From CBFHSF01 sp965658445 (GTDB lineage: Bacteria > Bacteroidota > Bacteroidia > Flavobacteriales > Schleiferiaceae): a stretch of DNA of 64,000 nt. The notes under the pieces are model-generated. The model saw nothing but the letters and a program-made list of their open reading frames with translations. It did no database searches and was not told where the DNA came from. The stretch lies in the NCBI GenBank assembly GCA_965658445.1, contig CBFHSF010000006.1:62001-126000 (forward strand). Reading direction: 5' to 3'. Below, piece by piece: positions 1 to 10,692 of this stretch; position 1 is the stretch's first letter, and each line of letters starts with the position of its first letter. The position numbers and the translations under genes are program-made.

Positions 1-263
1 TTGAGCAAGTCGTACATGTACTTAAAGTATTCTGTGTGACCTCCTTGGTAAGAAGTCATGGCGATGGCGTTGGCGTCCTCCTGAATAGCGGTGTTTACCA
101 CTTCTTCTACACTGCGGTCGTGACCGAGGTGAATCACCTCACAACCCGTAGATTGGATAATTCTTCTCATGATGTTGATGGCGGCATCGTGTCCATCAAA
201 CAGAGAAGCAGCGGTAACAATTCTAACTTTATTCTTGGGGGTATATGGAGAAACTGTTTCCAT
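1..263 (-). CDS. IcmF-like fused B12-dependent acyl-CoA mutase, N-terminus (partial)
   Basis: Only the first 87 codons lie in the window; the gene runs off the left edge. The ATG at 263-261 begins METVSPYTPKNKVRIVTAAS, followed by FDGHDAAINIMRR, IHLGHDRSVEEVV and TSYQGGHTEYFKYM. This is the N-terminal cobalamin-binding domain seen in fused isobutyryl-CoA mutases (IcmF), where the B12 domain precedes a MeaB-like G-protein domain and the mutase domain. In ordinary methylmalonyl-CoA mutase the B12 domain is C-terminal, so an N-terminal position favours IcmF. The enzyme would interconvert branched and linear acyl-CoAs in the cytoplasm. The G-protein and mutase domains are outside the window, so the assignment rests on the first domain alone. 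Confidence 0.8.
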   Translation of the reverse strand, partial: METVSPYTPKNKVRIVTAASLFDGHDAAINIMRRIIQSTGCEVIHLGHDRSVEEVVNTAIQEDANAIAMTSYQGGHTEYFKYMYDLL

Positions 264-404
264 GAGCGGTTTTTGTTTTGGAGCACAAAGGTACTATTTC
301 CTACTCATTTTTTGAGGACATGCCGTAGGCTGAAGTCTTCATTTTTTTTTTGACTTCAAATTGGTACCTTCCCAACACAAAACACAAATCAAACGGAAGC
401 GTCT

Positions 405-2534
405 ATGACCCGAAAACTACAAGTTCAAATTTCTGTTCTCCTGGTATTTTTATCTGCTGCGTTGTTTGCTCAAAACCAATCGGTTGAACCCAATCAACCC
501 ATCTACTCTACGGTAGAAAAGGCAGGTGAAATTGACATGAGAAATCTGCCACCCGATTTTGAATTTAGAGTAGACTACCTAGAAGCCCCTGTTCCCGGAG
601 GCACTTCGGTGAAGTCTCACCTGATGGAAATCAAAAGAGAAGTGAGAAAACAATTTCCACCCAACTACTCTACCCAAGATCCCATGAGTGGCCAAAAAAA
701 GACGGCTGCCGATCCCGTTAACGAATGGGGCTACGCACTCAAACAATACACTCCAGGTGGTACAGAACTCGACTTTGTGGGAGGAATCCCCAATGACAAT
801 GCGCTAGCTTACAGCAAAGACGGCATTATTTTAACCTCTGTAAACAGCACGGTATTTGGATGGGATACCCGAACAGACACCTTCCTATTTCCCAATATTT
901 ACGTTTCTCTGGCCAACATTTCTCCGGGGAATAGCAACGATGTATTTGATCCCAAGTTGATTTATGATCCAGAATGGGACCGCTTTGTATTGGCCTTTTT
1001 GGAAGGAAGAACACCAGGGCACACCTTTATCAACGTGGCGTTTTCAAAAACCAATGACCCCAATGACGGTTGGAATGTTTACAAGCTGGAAGGAAATCCC
1101 TTGAACAACGACCGATGGACAGATTACCCTGCCATTTCTCTAACCGATGATGCAGTGGTCGTTACCGGAAACCTTATCGTTCCTGGTCAGCCCTGGCAAA
1201 CGGGATTTGATGGATCCATTATTTACATGATGAAAAAAGAACAGGGATACAATGGCGCCGCTATGGTAGACCAGATACTAATTCCTCAAGTAGAATTTCA
1301 AGGAAAATATACGAGAAACCTACACCCTGTAAGAGGGGGAACAGGAAATGCCCCAGTTCAATATCTACTGTCCAATCGCAACTTTGACGTACAGAACGAC
1401 ACCATTTTTCTACTTGAAATTGTGGGTGATTTTTCGACCCCATCAGTGAGTCTCAAAGTCAATGCAGTCATTACGGACACTCCCTATGGAGTTCCTCCCA
1501 ATGGCCAACAAGCGGATACTGATCCCAACGATCCCACTGAAGGCTTGCAAACCAATGACGCGAGAGTACTGGGAGGAATATTGGTAAACGACAACCTCCA
1601 GTTCGTGGCCAACACAGTGAACCCTGCAACAGGATTGGCAGCGGTGTACCACGGTTTCATCAACAATCCGAGCTCTATTCCATCTACGTGTAAAGGAAAT
1701 ATTATTGGTCATTCCACAATGGACTACGGTTATCCCAATATTGTCTTTACAGGAAATGAAGACTGTGACGCAGAAAGTGTGATTGCCTTTGACCACACCT
1801 CTCCCACGGACTTTGCGGGGATTTCGTGTATTTACTTTGGGAATGATTCTACTTATTCCAACGTAGTGACCATCAAAGAAGGAGATGGCCTTATCGATAG
1901 ATTACAAGGTGGATACGAAAGATGGGGAGATTACTTTGGTATTCAAGTCGCCTTTGACGACCCTACTAAGGTCTTCACTTCTGGTTTCTTTGGCTTGGCA
2001 GCCGAAAGCAATTCAGTCTGGCTCAATGAATTGGCCATTGATGACACCACTCGAATGAATGCAGATTTGACCATTTCTGGAATGCCAGGATATTGTGATG
2101 CCACTGCAACGGTGACGGCCTCTGGAACTCCCCCATACATCTACGACTGGGGCGATGGTGTTACGATGGGAGACACTAAAACTGGCGTTTGTTTGGGGGA
2201 TACTTTGATGTGTACCGTTACAGATTCCAGAGGGTGTTCAACCACCAAGACAACGGTAGCAGAAATTGTTCCCAATCCCAATGGACCTGTGTTGTTCCCT
2301 AACCCTACAAGAGACCGAATGGCGGTTCAACTGCAAATTCCCAACGCGGGCGTTTTAAGAGCTGAGGTTTCTGATATGTCGGGAAGACAGGTTTATGAGG
2401 TGGGAGAAAAGACGGTTTCACCGGGATTGAATGAGGTTAGATTTTCCCTAGCTCCTTTGAGATCAGGCGCCTACATCGTTAGGGTTTTCTTGGATGGAAA
2501 AGTCATTTATACCGAGAAGATTTTGAAAGAATAA
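405..2534 (+). CDS. T9SS type A sorting domain-containing secreted protein
   Basis: A 709-aa exported protein. Residues 1-22 form a signal peptide ending LFAQ. The long middle part (about 100-550) is rich in Asp, Asn and Gly with no domain I can name; it may be a beta-propeller-like fold. Residues about 555-625 look like one SprB/PKD-type repeat (ISGMPGYCDATATV, then CTVTDSRGCSTTKT). The last ~80 residues are a type A sorting signal: FPNPTRDRMAVQL, DMSGRQVYEV, LRSGAYIVRVF and a final KILKE. In this family the signal directs passage through the type IX system and anchoring or release at the cell surface. The sulfatase begins 32 bp downstream on the same strand. Substrate and function are unknown. 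Confidence 0.85.
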   Translation: MTRKLQVQISVLLVFLSAALFAQNQSVEPNQPIYSTVEKAGEIDMRNLPPDFEFRVDYLEAPVPGGTSVKSHLMEIKREVRKQFPPNYSTQDPMSGQKKTAADPVNEWGYALKQYTPGGTELDFVGGIPNDNALAYSKDGIILTSVNSTVFGWDTRTDTFLFPNIYVSLANISPGNSNDVFDPKLIYDPEWDRFVLAFLEGRTPGHTFINVAFSKTNDPNDGWNVYKLEGNPLNNDRWTDYPAISLTDDAVVVTGNLIVPGQPWQTGFDGSIIYMMKKEQGYNGAAMVDQILIPQVEFQGKYTRNLHPVRGGTGNAPVQYLLSNRNFDVQNDTIFLLEIVGDFSTPSVSLKVNAVITDTPYGVPPNGQQADTDPNDPTEGLQTNDARVLGGILVNDNLQFVANTVNPATGLAAVYHGFINNPSSIPSTCKGNIIGHSTMDYGYPNIVFTGNEDCDAESVIAFDHTSPTDFAGISCIYFGNDSTYSNVVTIKEGDGLIDRLQGGYERWGDYFGIQVAFDDPTKVFTSGFFGLAAESNSVWLNELAIDDTTRMNADLTISGMPGYCDATATVTASGTPPYIYDWGDGVTMGDTKTGVCLGDTLMCTVTDSRGCSTTKTTVAEIVPNPNGPVLFPNPTRDRMAVQLQIPNAGVLRAEVSDMSGRQVYEVGEKTVSPGLNEVRFSLAPLRSGAYIVRVFLDGKVIYTEKILKE

Positions 2535-2550
2535 TCCTATATTTATAGGA
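2535..2550. repeat. Short perfect palindrome between two genes
   Basis: The arms TCCTATA and TATAGGA (7 bp) surround TT just after the stop codon of the T9SS protein and 17 bp before the sulfatase ATG. There is no T-run, so an intrinsic terminator is unlikely; an operator or a weak mRNA hairpin are both possible. Confidence 0.4.
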
Positions 2551-2566
2551 AATATTCTTTCATCAT

Positions 2567-4105
<1,539 letters not shown>

Positions 4106-4120
4106 AAAACACACCTATTA

Positions 4121-4148
4121 GGGGCACGATGGTTCGTGCCCCTTTTTT
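4121..4148 (+). terminator. Rho-independent terminator after arylsulfatase
   Basis: A perfect 9-bp GC-rich stem, GGGGCACGA and TCGTGCCCC, with loop TGGT, is followed by TTTTTT. It ends the sulfatase unit. It also overlaps the longest moxR reading frame (first ATG at 4129, inside the hairpin), which argues for the moxR start at 4171. Confidence 0.92.
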
Positions 4149-4170
4149 ACTGGAAAGATCAGTCACACAC

Positions 4171-5232
4171 ATGGCAACAGAACAAATTTTTCAGCTCGAA
4201 AAACAAATCAACCAATCCGTAATTGGCCAAGAAGACTTGGTAAGAAAAATGATCATTACGCTTTTGGCGAATGGGCATTTATTATTGGAGGGGCTTCCGG
4301 GGTTGGCCAAAACACGAGCCATCAATGCCCTTGCAAAAAACCTCGAACTGTCCTTAAACCGCATTCAATTTACACCGGACCTCCTTCCTTCTGACATTAC
4401 GGGAACCGAGGTATATCAGCCAGAAGCTGAGGAAAAGTTCTCCTTTGAGCGAGGCCCCATCTTTGCCAATTTGGTTTTAGCCGATGAGATCAACCGTGCG
4501 CCGGCCAAGGTTCAGTCTGCGCTATTGGAGGCCATGGAAGAGCGACAAGTTACCGTAAGTGGCACCACTCATCCCATGGAGGATTTGTTCTTTGTCCTTG
4601 CCACGCAAAACCCCATTGAGCAAGAAGGCACCTATCCCCTGCCCGAAGCGCAAATGGACCGTTTCTTTATGAAAGTCCTCATTCATTATCCCACGAAAGA
4701 GAGTGAGAAATCCATTTTGGAACTGGTGAAGGGGGAACGCAGAAGTGATTACAAGAGCAAGGCTCAAAAAATTGATCCCTCCTGCATTAACGAGGCAAGA
4801 TCAGAGGTTGAAAACATCACTTGCTCCGAGGGAATGATTCAGTACATCGTAGACATTGTAGACGCTACGCGTTTCCCNNNNNNNNNNNNNNNNNNNNNNN
4901 NNNNNNNNNNNNNNNNNNNNNNNNNNNNNNNNNNNNNNNNNNNNNNNNNNNNNNNNNNNNNNNNNNNNNNNNNNNNAGATAAGTACGATGAAAAACTAAA
5001 GGCATGGATAGAGGTAGGTAGCAGTCCTCGCGGAACCATTGCTTTGGAACTCGCTGCACGATGCAGTGCCTGGATGGAAAAAAGAGATTATGTATCGGCG
5101 GATGATATCCGAGCCGTGGTAAAAGACGTATTGCGTCATCGATTGTTGTTGACCTACGAAGCCAATGCAGGTGGGATTACACAGGATCACGTCATTGACC
5201 ACCTGATTTCTGTAGTAGCCCTGAGCGCATAA
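4171..5232 (+). CDS. MoxR-family AAA+ ATPase (interrupted by N gap)
   Basis: MoxR-type AAA+ ATPase, first gene of the Bat operon; such ATPases act as chaperones with VWA-domain partners. The start MATEQIF at 4171 is chosen because the upstream ATG (4129) lies inside a terminator hairpin. From that start, Walker A is GLPGLAKT (41-48) and Walker B is in LVLADEINRAP (about 100), followed by the sensor 1 region ATQNPIEQEGTYPLPEAQ. The C-terminal lid has SSPRGTIAL, RDYVSADDIRAV and VLRHRL. A run of 99 Ns interrupts the gene between VDATRFP and DKYDEKL; relatives have only about 0-3 residues there, so the encoded protein is probably intact and ~320 aa. DUF58 follows after 10 bp. Confidence 0.9.
   Translation: MATEQIFQLEKQINQSVIGQEDLVRKMIITLLANGHLLLEGLPGLAKTRAINALAKNLELSLNRIQFTPDLLPSDITGTEVYQPEAEEKFSFERGPIFANLVLADEINRAPAKVQSALLEAMEERQVTVSGTTHPMEDLFFVLATQNPIEQEGTYPLPEAQMDRFFMKVLIHYPTKESEKSILELVKGERRSDYKSKAQKIDPSCINEARSEVENITCSEGMIQYIVDIVDATRFXXXXXXXXXXXXXXXXXXXXXXXXXXXXXXXXXXDKYDEKLKAWIEVGSSPRGTIALELAARCSAWMEKRDYVSADDIRAVVKDVLRHRLLLTYEANAGGITQDHVIDHLISVVALSA
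4878..4976. other. Assembly gap of 99 N inside moxR
   Basis: Positions 4878-4976 are all N. The length is a multiple of three, so the frame is kept. The flanks encode ATRFP and DKYDEKLKAWIE, which lie almost next to each other in MoxR proteins, so the true missing sequence is probably one or a few codons. Confidence 0.97.
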
Positions 5233-5242
5233 TCCACCCATT

Positions 5243-6166
5243 ATGGAAACCCAACCAAAATATCCCGATTACATCGCCGCTTCTCTTGAGCAGCTTCAAC
5301 ACTCTGCGTCCAAGTTTGCTCATAAAAGTGCGTTACCCAAAAAGAGAGTTCACACTCTGTTGACGGGAAAACACCCCTCTACATTGAGAGGACGCGGATT
5401 GCAATTTGAGGAAGTGAGAAACTACGTCAAAGGCGATGACATTCGATTGATTGACTGGAAGGTAACCGCGCGTACGGGAAAAACACATGCAAAGGTATAC
5501 TCAGAAGAAAAGGAGCGCCCTGCTCTAGTCATTGCGGACCTGTCTTCTCACATGTTTTACGGTTCCGTGAAATATGTAAAATCAGTTATTTGCGCTCACC
5601 TGGCAAGCATTATTGCTACAGGAATTCATCAAAGGGGCGACCGCGTAGGCACCTTGATTTTTGGCGATGAAGAACACGATTTTTTGCCGCCAAAAAATTC
5701 CCAAAAGCACATCTTTAAAGCCATGGGCTTGTTGGCGAAGTATACTCAAAAACTGCCCTCCACTCAAGTTATCAAAAGAGACCCCATGCTCATTGAGGAG
5801 CAAATACACAAAGCCGCACAAACGGTAAATCACGACTACACGGTTTTCTTGATTACTGATGTAATGACCTTAACGGAAAAGGCCACCCAAGCTTTGGAGC
5901 AAATGGCCTTGCACAATGACGTTTTGGTCCTTCACCTTGAAGACCCCATTGATCAAAATATTCCCGATAAGTCCTTGCTATCCGATGGTGATTTGCAAAT
6001 TGCCACGGAGGAAGAAGAATTGGAAAAATACGCTGCGCGCTATCAGAAAAAACTTGCGAGCATCAAGAAAAGGTTGCTCAATCACAGGATTCCCTCTCGA
6101 GAATTTTCTACAGATCTACTGCCGGGAGATCAAATTGCCAATGTTCTAAATCCCATTGTCCGTTGA
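5243..6166 (+). CDS. DUF58 domain-containing protein (Bat operon)
   Basis: A 307-aa cytoplasmic protein with the DUF58 signature RGRGLQFEEVRNYVKGDD followed by DWKVTARTGKTHAKVY and EKERPALVIADLS. The C-terminal half has a VWA-like fold typical of the family (VFLITDVMTL, VLVLHLEDP). DUF58 proteins sit next to moxR and VWA genes in Bat clusters and are thought to be partners of the ATPase; the biochemical role is not known. It starts 10 bp after moxR and its TGA stop overlaps the TTG start of the next gene, implying translational coupling. Confidence 0.9.
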   Translation: METQPKYPDYIAASLEQLQHSASKFAHKSALPKKRVHTLLTGKHPSTLRGRGLQFEEVRNYVKGDDIRLIDWKVTARTGKTHAKVYSEEKERPALVIADLSSHMFYGSVKYVKSVICAHLASIIATGIHQRGDRVGTLIFGDEEHDFLPPKNSQKHIFKAMGLLAKYTQKLPSTQVIKRDPMLIEEQIHKAAQTVNHDYTVFLITDVMTLTEKATQALEQMALHNDVLVLHLEDPIDQNIPDKSLLSDGDLQIATEEEELEKYAARYQKKLASIKKRLLNHRIPSREFSTDLLPGDQIANVLNPIVR

Positions 6167-6636
6167 TCGCTACCCTACTTCAATCAGCAACCCCAGAAGA
6201 AATTCAGTCCCTATGGGTGGAGCCTACCTTAACTCCGCAGACCTATGGAGGCATGGGCTGGAAAGTTGTGGCCATTGTATCTGGAATTTTGGCGGTGATT
6301 CTTTTGATTTGGGCCCTCCGGAAACATCGGAAAAACAAATACCGACGCCATGCCATAAAAGCCCTGAATCAATTGGACTACTCTCTCGAAGCTCTCGACA
6401 AGGCGCATAGAATCCTCAAAGCGACCGCAATTCACGCCTTGGGCCCCGAACTAAAACCCGAAACGGGCAGAACGTATGTTCGAGCCCTTAAAAAAGCCTA
6501 TCCCCATTGGAAAATCACTCCCTTGGAATATGAATCCTTTGAAAAAAGGAGACTCCAAAACGAATTGCCTGAGAGAGAGGCCTACGACCTTCACCTATTG
6601 CAAATCAAAAATTGGATTCAGCATCATGGAGTTTGA
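6163..6636 (+). CDS. DUF4381 family membrane protein (Bat operon)
   Basis: A 157-aa protein with one N-terminal transmembrane segment (about 33-52, VVAIVSGILAVILLIWAL) and a basic, helical cytoplasmic tail containing HAIKALNQL and ETGRTYVRALKKAYP. This layout matches the small DUF4381 proteins found between DUF58 and batA in many Bat operons. The start is a TTG at 6163 overlapping the TGA stop of DUF58; no better ATG lies nearby. The end overlaps the batA ATG by 11 bp. The function is unknown; it is presumed to be a membrane component of the MoxR/VWA complex. Confidence 0.75.
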   Translation: MIATLLQSATPEEIQSLWVEPTLTPQTYGGMGWKVVAIVSGILAVILLIWALRKHRKNKYRRHAIKALNQLDYSLEALDKAHRILKATAIHALGPELKPETGRTYVRALKKAYPHWKITPLEYESFEKRRLQNELPEREAYDLHLLQIKNWIQHHGV

Positions 6637-7603
6637 ATGGGCACGTCTTTGGGTACTGTGGTTCCTTCCCATACCCCTATTGGTATTTTTGCTGTTGCCT
6701 CCATTGCGCAAGGGACGCTCCGCGTTTAAAGGTTCTGTGTTTTTCTCCGTTAAGGACTTGACCAATCTCAAGGCTAGACAATCTGCTTGGATCAGTAAGC
6801 GAAACGTTTTTCAGTGGGCGGTTATGGCTTTGTCATGGACCGCGTTGTTATTGGCTGCAGCCAGCCCACAATACGTAAACCCTCCGGAGAAAAAGACCAA
6901 AACAGTGCGCAACTTTGTGGTTATCGCTGACATCTCATTTTCCATGAATACTCGCGATTGGGTTTTGGGCGGACAACGAATGACCCGTTGGGAGGCGGTG
7001 AAATCGTTGATGAAGGACTTTATGGCTTCGCGGGAAAGCGACCAAATGGGTTTGATCTTCTTTGGAACCAATGCCTATTTGCAATCCCCCCTAACCACAG
7101 ACCTTGAAAATATTCAATGGCAATTGGACCAAACAGAAGTAGGCATGGCCGGTCAAATGACGGGGATTGGAAATGCGCTTGGATTGGGATTGCAATTGTT
7201 CGAAAAGGACAGTTTAGAAGAAAAAGTCATTTTGCTACTTACGGATGGAGTAGAAAGCGGATCGGACATCACCCCCCAAGACGCCGCAGAAATCGCACGA
7301 ACCGATTCCGTAACCATTTACACATTGGGCATTGGATCGCCCAACGCCTCCGACTTGGACGAAAACACGTTGCGTCAAATTGCAGAGAAAACCGGAGGAG
7401 AATACTTCCTGGCCATAGATCCCGATCAATTGGAAAATGTCTACAAGGCATTGGACCAACTCGAGCCCGTAGAATATGAGTACGAGAGCTACGCCCCTGT
7501 GGAGAAGCTCTATTACATTCCCCTATTGGCATCGCTCGCATTGGCGGCCCTTTCTCAATTGATTCTCGCCATTACCAAAACCCTAAAAAATCAGTGGAGG
7601 TAA
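6626..7603 (+). CDS. batA: VWA domain protein BatA
   Basis: A 325-aa inner-membrane protein. The start MEFEWARLW at 6626 is preferred over an upstream frame opening at 6476, because a membrane segment begins directly after it (about 7-25) as in BatA. A second membrane segment lies near 62-78. The VWA domain follows with an intact MIDAS motif DISFS (in VVIADISFSMN) and the later LLTDGVESG. A last membrane segment is at the C-terminus (about 295-315). BatA/BatB pairs are associated with aerotolerance and virulence in Bacteroides and Leptospira; metal-dependent protein binding in the periplasm is the presumed activity. The stop overlaps the next start (TAATG). Confidence 0.88.
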   Translation: MEFEWARLWVLWFLPIPLLVFLLLPPLRKGRSAFKGSVFFSVKDLTNLKARQSAWISKRNVFQWAVMALSWTALLLAAASPQYVNPPEKKTKTVRNFVVIADISFSMNTRDWVLGGQRMTRWEAVKSLMKDFMASRESDQMGLIFFGTNAYLQSPLTTDLENIQWQLDQTEVGMAGQMTGIGNALGLGLQLFEKDSLEEKVILLLTDGVESGSDITPQDAAEIARTDSVTIYTLGIGSPNASDLDENTLRQIAEKTGGEYFLAIDPDQLENVYKALDQLEPVEYEYESYAPVEKLYYIPLLASLALAALSQLILAITKTLKNQWR

Positions 7604-9306
7604 TGGAAGATATTCTCGTTTACATACAATCCTTTTTTGATGAGTTTTCATGGGAAAACTTCCATTGGCTGCGCCCCAAGATTTTGTGGATAACCATTGT
7701 TTGGTTGGTCTTGGGACTTTGGCAACTTTGGGCGCAAGCGGATCCCAAGCTCTGGAAAGATCGCATCCCAAAAAGCCTTCAACCCTACGTTATTACCCCT
7801 TCCAAAAAAGCGGCAGTGATCTTCCCCGTTTTCTGGTTTGTTCTCACAGCCAGTCTATTTACACTCGCTGCTGCAGGCCCCACATGGAAGAAGGTGGAGA
7901 AACCAGGTGTAGTAAGCAACGCAAGACTTCTGATTAACTTGGATCTATCGCGATCCATGGACGTTTCCGATTTGCAGCCTCACCGCTACGAGAGAGCGCT
8001 CCTAAAAATTAGGGATTTGATGGACCAGCCCTTGGGAGTTCCTGTGGGTTTGATGGCTTACGCCGAAACGCCCCATTGGGTCTTGCCGTTCACTACAGAT
8101 TATTCGCTGATTACCTACACGAGTGAAGTTCTCAGCCCTAAAATCATGCCCGTTCAAGGGAGTAATGGGCAACGGGCCTTGGCCATGGCCGACTCCATTC
8201 TACAATCGGCAGAAGCCCCTTCTACCCTGCTCTGGATCACGGATGGTGTGGAAAGTGAAGATTTGGGTTTTCTGAAACAGTTCATTTCCTCAACTCAACA
8301 TACCCTAGAATTATTAATTGTGGCCACCCCCAAAGGAGGCAAGTTATTCAATGGGCAAGTACATGCCCCTGATTTTGCTGCTTTGGAGATCTTGGCGCAA
8401 TCGCCCAGAATTCACCTCAATCGATTGACCTTGGACGAGAGCGATGTTTCTGCAATCGCACAACGCGTTTTTGCCACGAGAAACTTTGTCAATTCTCCTG
8501 AGGAAAGTGAGGACCAATGGGAAGATGCGGGCTATGCACTCATCTTTGTTTTAGCCTTATTCTTTCTGGTTTTCTTCAGAAAGGGCATGGTTATTACGTG
8601 GGGTCTCCTCCCCCTCTTTTTATGGGGTTGTAATGTGGACGGACCTCGTGCCGATTGGTGGTATGAACCCGATTACATCGCCTCACAGGCTTACGCCGAA
8701 GGCGACTATGAAAGAACCTTAGAATACGCCCAAGATCCCCAACTCAGAGCATCTGCCTATTTTAAATTGGGTGATTACGAAGCTGCGGCCTCTTTGTACG
8801 AGGATGATAGCTCCGCCACAGGAAGACAAAATTTGTCATTGGCCTTGATGGCCTTAGGTGACTTTGATGCCGCTAACGAGGTCATTGCCACTCTTGATAG
8901 CAGCCAACAAAACCTCATGAAGAGTGCGATGACAAAGTTCCCAATGACTTTTGGAATAGATTCCATCACAAAAGGATCCAAAGCACCTGATCTTGAGAAA
9001 AAAGATGGGGAACCACTGGAAGAACGCAGAGCCAAAGGAGAAGACGAAGAATTGACCTCAGACACGGAGGTTGATGAATTGCCACAAGACGGCAAGCGCG
9101 TCACCGACGAAATTGAAACGGGCATGCGCAAGGCAGAAGAAATGGACTTCCCTCCAGAAGGAGAACAACAAGACGCCAAACCCATGGATGCCAAAAACAT
9201 CCTGATGAAAAAATCCGTAGCCGATCCCTCAGACTTTTTGAGGAAACGCTATAGGTATCAGCAGAAAAGAGATTTCCCAAAAGCCAAATCAAAGAAGCCA
9301 TGGTAA
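7603..9306 (+). CDS. VWA-TPR protein, BatB/BatC fusion
   Basis: A 567-aa protein from the ATG at 7603, which overlaps the batA stop as TAATG and has GGAGG just upstream; a GTG at 7594 would add three residues. Two N-terminal membrane segments precede a VWA domain with MIDAS DLSRS (in INLDLSRSMD) and LLWITDGVES. A BatB-type C-terminal membrane segment (about 305-325) is followed by a second hydrophobic stretch ending LPLFLWGC. Then comes WWYEPDYIASQAYAEGDYE with TPR-like units (ASAYFKLGDYEAAASLY, LSLALMALGDFDAANEV) and a charged tail. The layout resembles the VWA-TPR fusions often called TPR protein of the aerotolerance operon. The TPRs would face the periplasm. Confidence 0.85.
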   Translation: MEDILVYIQSFFDEFSWENFHWLRPKILWITIVWLVLGLWQLWAQADPKLWKDRIPKSLQPYVITPSKKAAVIFPVFWFVLTASLFTLAAAGPTWKKVEKPGVVSNARLLINLDLSRSMDVSDLQPHRYERALLKIRDLMDQPLGVPVGLMAYAETPHWVLPFTTDYSLITYTSEVLSPKIMPVQGSNGQRALAMADSILQSAEAPSTLLWITDGVESEDLGFLKQFISSTQHTLELLIVATPKGGKLFNGQVHAPDFAALEILAQSPRIHLNRLTLDESDVSAIAQRVFATRNFVNSPEESEDQWEDAGYALIFVLALFFLVFFRKGMVITWGLLPLFLWGCNVDGPRADWWYEPDYIASQAYAEGDYERTLEYAQDPQLRASAYFKLGDYEAAASLYEDDSSATGRQNLSLALMALGDFDAANEVIATLDSSQQNLMKSAMTKFPMTFGIDSITKGSKAPDLEKKDGEPLEERRAKGEDEELTSDTEVDELPQDGKRVTDEIETGMRKAEEMDFPPEGEQQDAKPMDAKNILMKKSVADPSDFLRKRYRYQQKRDFPKAKSKKPW

Positions 9307-10580
9307 GACTCTCAAAACACATAGTGCTGGTTTTGTTGGTTCTGGGAAGTCTGTATTCCTCGGCACAAGAGACTTTTTCCACGGTTCAATTGAACCGCAG
9401 AACGGTGTATCCGGGTGAACCCATCAAGGTGACCATCAACGTATATACATCTACGTGGTTTTCCACCCCGCTTGAATTTTCTACGCCCGCCATGGAAAGC
9501 GCATTGATTCTTCCCTTTGAAAGAACCGTTAGTGGTGTGGAAAAAAGAGGGAATAAAACCTACGCCATTTTGCAATTCTTCTATCAATTGTATCCCTTAG
9601 AAAGTGGAGAGTACGTGTTGCCAGAAATTCCCATTTCCTTTGAAAGTCCGCCGGAAGGAGATTACAAGGGACGTCCCATGACGGTGAAAACCAAACCGCA
9701 GAAGTTTACCGTTAAAAAGGAAAAACAAAAGGATGATACCCCTTGGTTTGTCGCTACAAAAGTGACCGCTTCTCAAAGGCTCAGCCCTCGAAAGAAGACG
9801 TTCCAACAAGGAGATTTGATAACGAGAAAAACCACACTCAAGGCCTACGGAACCTTACCTCTCTTCATTCCTGAGACCGAGTGGTCAGATGCTGTGGGGG
9901 CGGGAACCTATCCCAAAAGTCCAAGTTTCCAGGACAAGAGAGATGACAAACAGGCCAATGGATGGAGAACACAAGACATTGTTTATCTGCTAAAAGATAC
10001 TGGAACGGTGGTTCTACCGGAGCAAGTCGTAGAATATTACAATCCTTACAGAAGTCGTTGGATGAAGGCCGTCTTCCCATCCCAAACCCTAGAAGTGGAA
10101 GCCAATCCCGATTTGGGAATCTTGGAAACATTGGAAGACAGTTTGAGCACCACAACAAAACCTATGGTCGATTCTTCCCATTCGCCGACTTTGAGTTTTA
10201 AAGAAGCCGTTGCAGGCTTGGCCATCGGTGGAGCCGCCCTTTGGATTTTCTCCTTTGTCATTCGGTTTTTGATGTGGATAACGAAAAGAATCTTGCCTTC
10301 AGATCACAGTTTGCATCGATGGAAGCGACGTGGAAGAATTCTCTTCAGTTCTTCTGATGAGAGGCGGATACATGAGGTTTATCAAGCCTTTGCGGAGGCG
10401 CATTTCCAAGAGCTGAGTTTGAGAAGTCACTTGAGAGGGACCCGTTGGTCCGATCCTTGGGAAAGGGCGCAGAAAGAGGGAAAACTCTCCAAATCAGAGG
10501 CTTTGGGAATTATTTCTTGGTTGGAAAACGGCAGTGTAATCACAGGAGAAAAAAACGATTGGCCGCTCAACCCCAATTGA
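9300..10580 (+). CDS. batD: BatD family protein
   Basis: A 426-aa protein with a signal peptide (1-22, ending YSSAQ). The periplasmic part opens with VQLNRRTVYPGEPIKVTINV, the typical first strand of BatD, and is beta-rich to about residue 290. One membrane segment lies near 303-325, followed by a basic cytoplasmic tail of about 100 residues. It overlaps the VWA-TPR gene by 7 bp and is the last gene of the operon; no batE follows. BatD is a structural partner of BatA/BatB in the envelope with no known enzymatic activity. A 112-bp gap separates it from the next gene. Confidence 0.85.
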   Translation: MVRLSKHIVLVLLVLGSLYSSAQETFSTVQLNRRTVYPGEPIKVTINVYTSTWFSTPLEFSTPAMESALILPFERTVSGVEKRGNKTYAILQFFYQLYPLESGEYVLPEIPISFESPPEGDYKGRPMTVKTKPQKFTVKKEKQKDDTPWFVATKVTASQRLSPRKKTFQQGDLITRKTTLKAYGTLPLFIPETEWSDAVGAGTYPKSPSFQDKRDDKQANGWRTQDIVYLLKDTGTVVLPEQVVEYYNPYRSRWMKAVFPSQTLEVEANPDLGILETLEDSLSTTTKPMVDSSHSPTLSFKEAVAGLAIGGAALWIFSFVIRFLMWITKRILPSDHSLHRWKRRGRILFSSSDERRIHEVYQAFAEAHFQELSLRSHLRGTRWSDPWERAQKEGKLSKSEALGIISWLENGSVITGEKNDWPLNPN

Positions 10581-10692
10581 TGGAAAACCCGTATATTTCC
10601 TGATGTATGGCTCGAGCGACTCACTTTGTGTAACCGAGTTTTCAACCCCGTTGAAACCATACCTTTCGAAACCAAACAATACCTAAGGCCAA

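Noticed and set aside
36..353. Plus-strand reading frame of 105 codons
   Set aside because: It is the shadow of the IcmF-like gene on the minus strand, whose translation matches a known domain.
4129..4170. Longer moxR start at ATG 4129
   Set aside because: It lies inside the sulfatase terminator hairpin, and the added residues (MVRAPFLLERS) do not look like a MoxR N-terminus.
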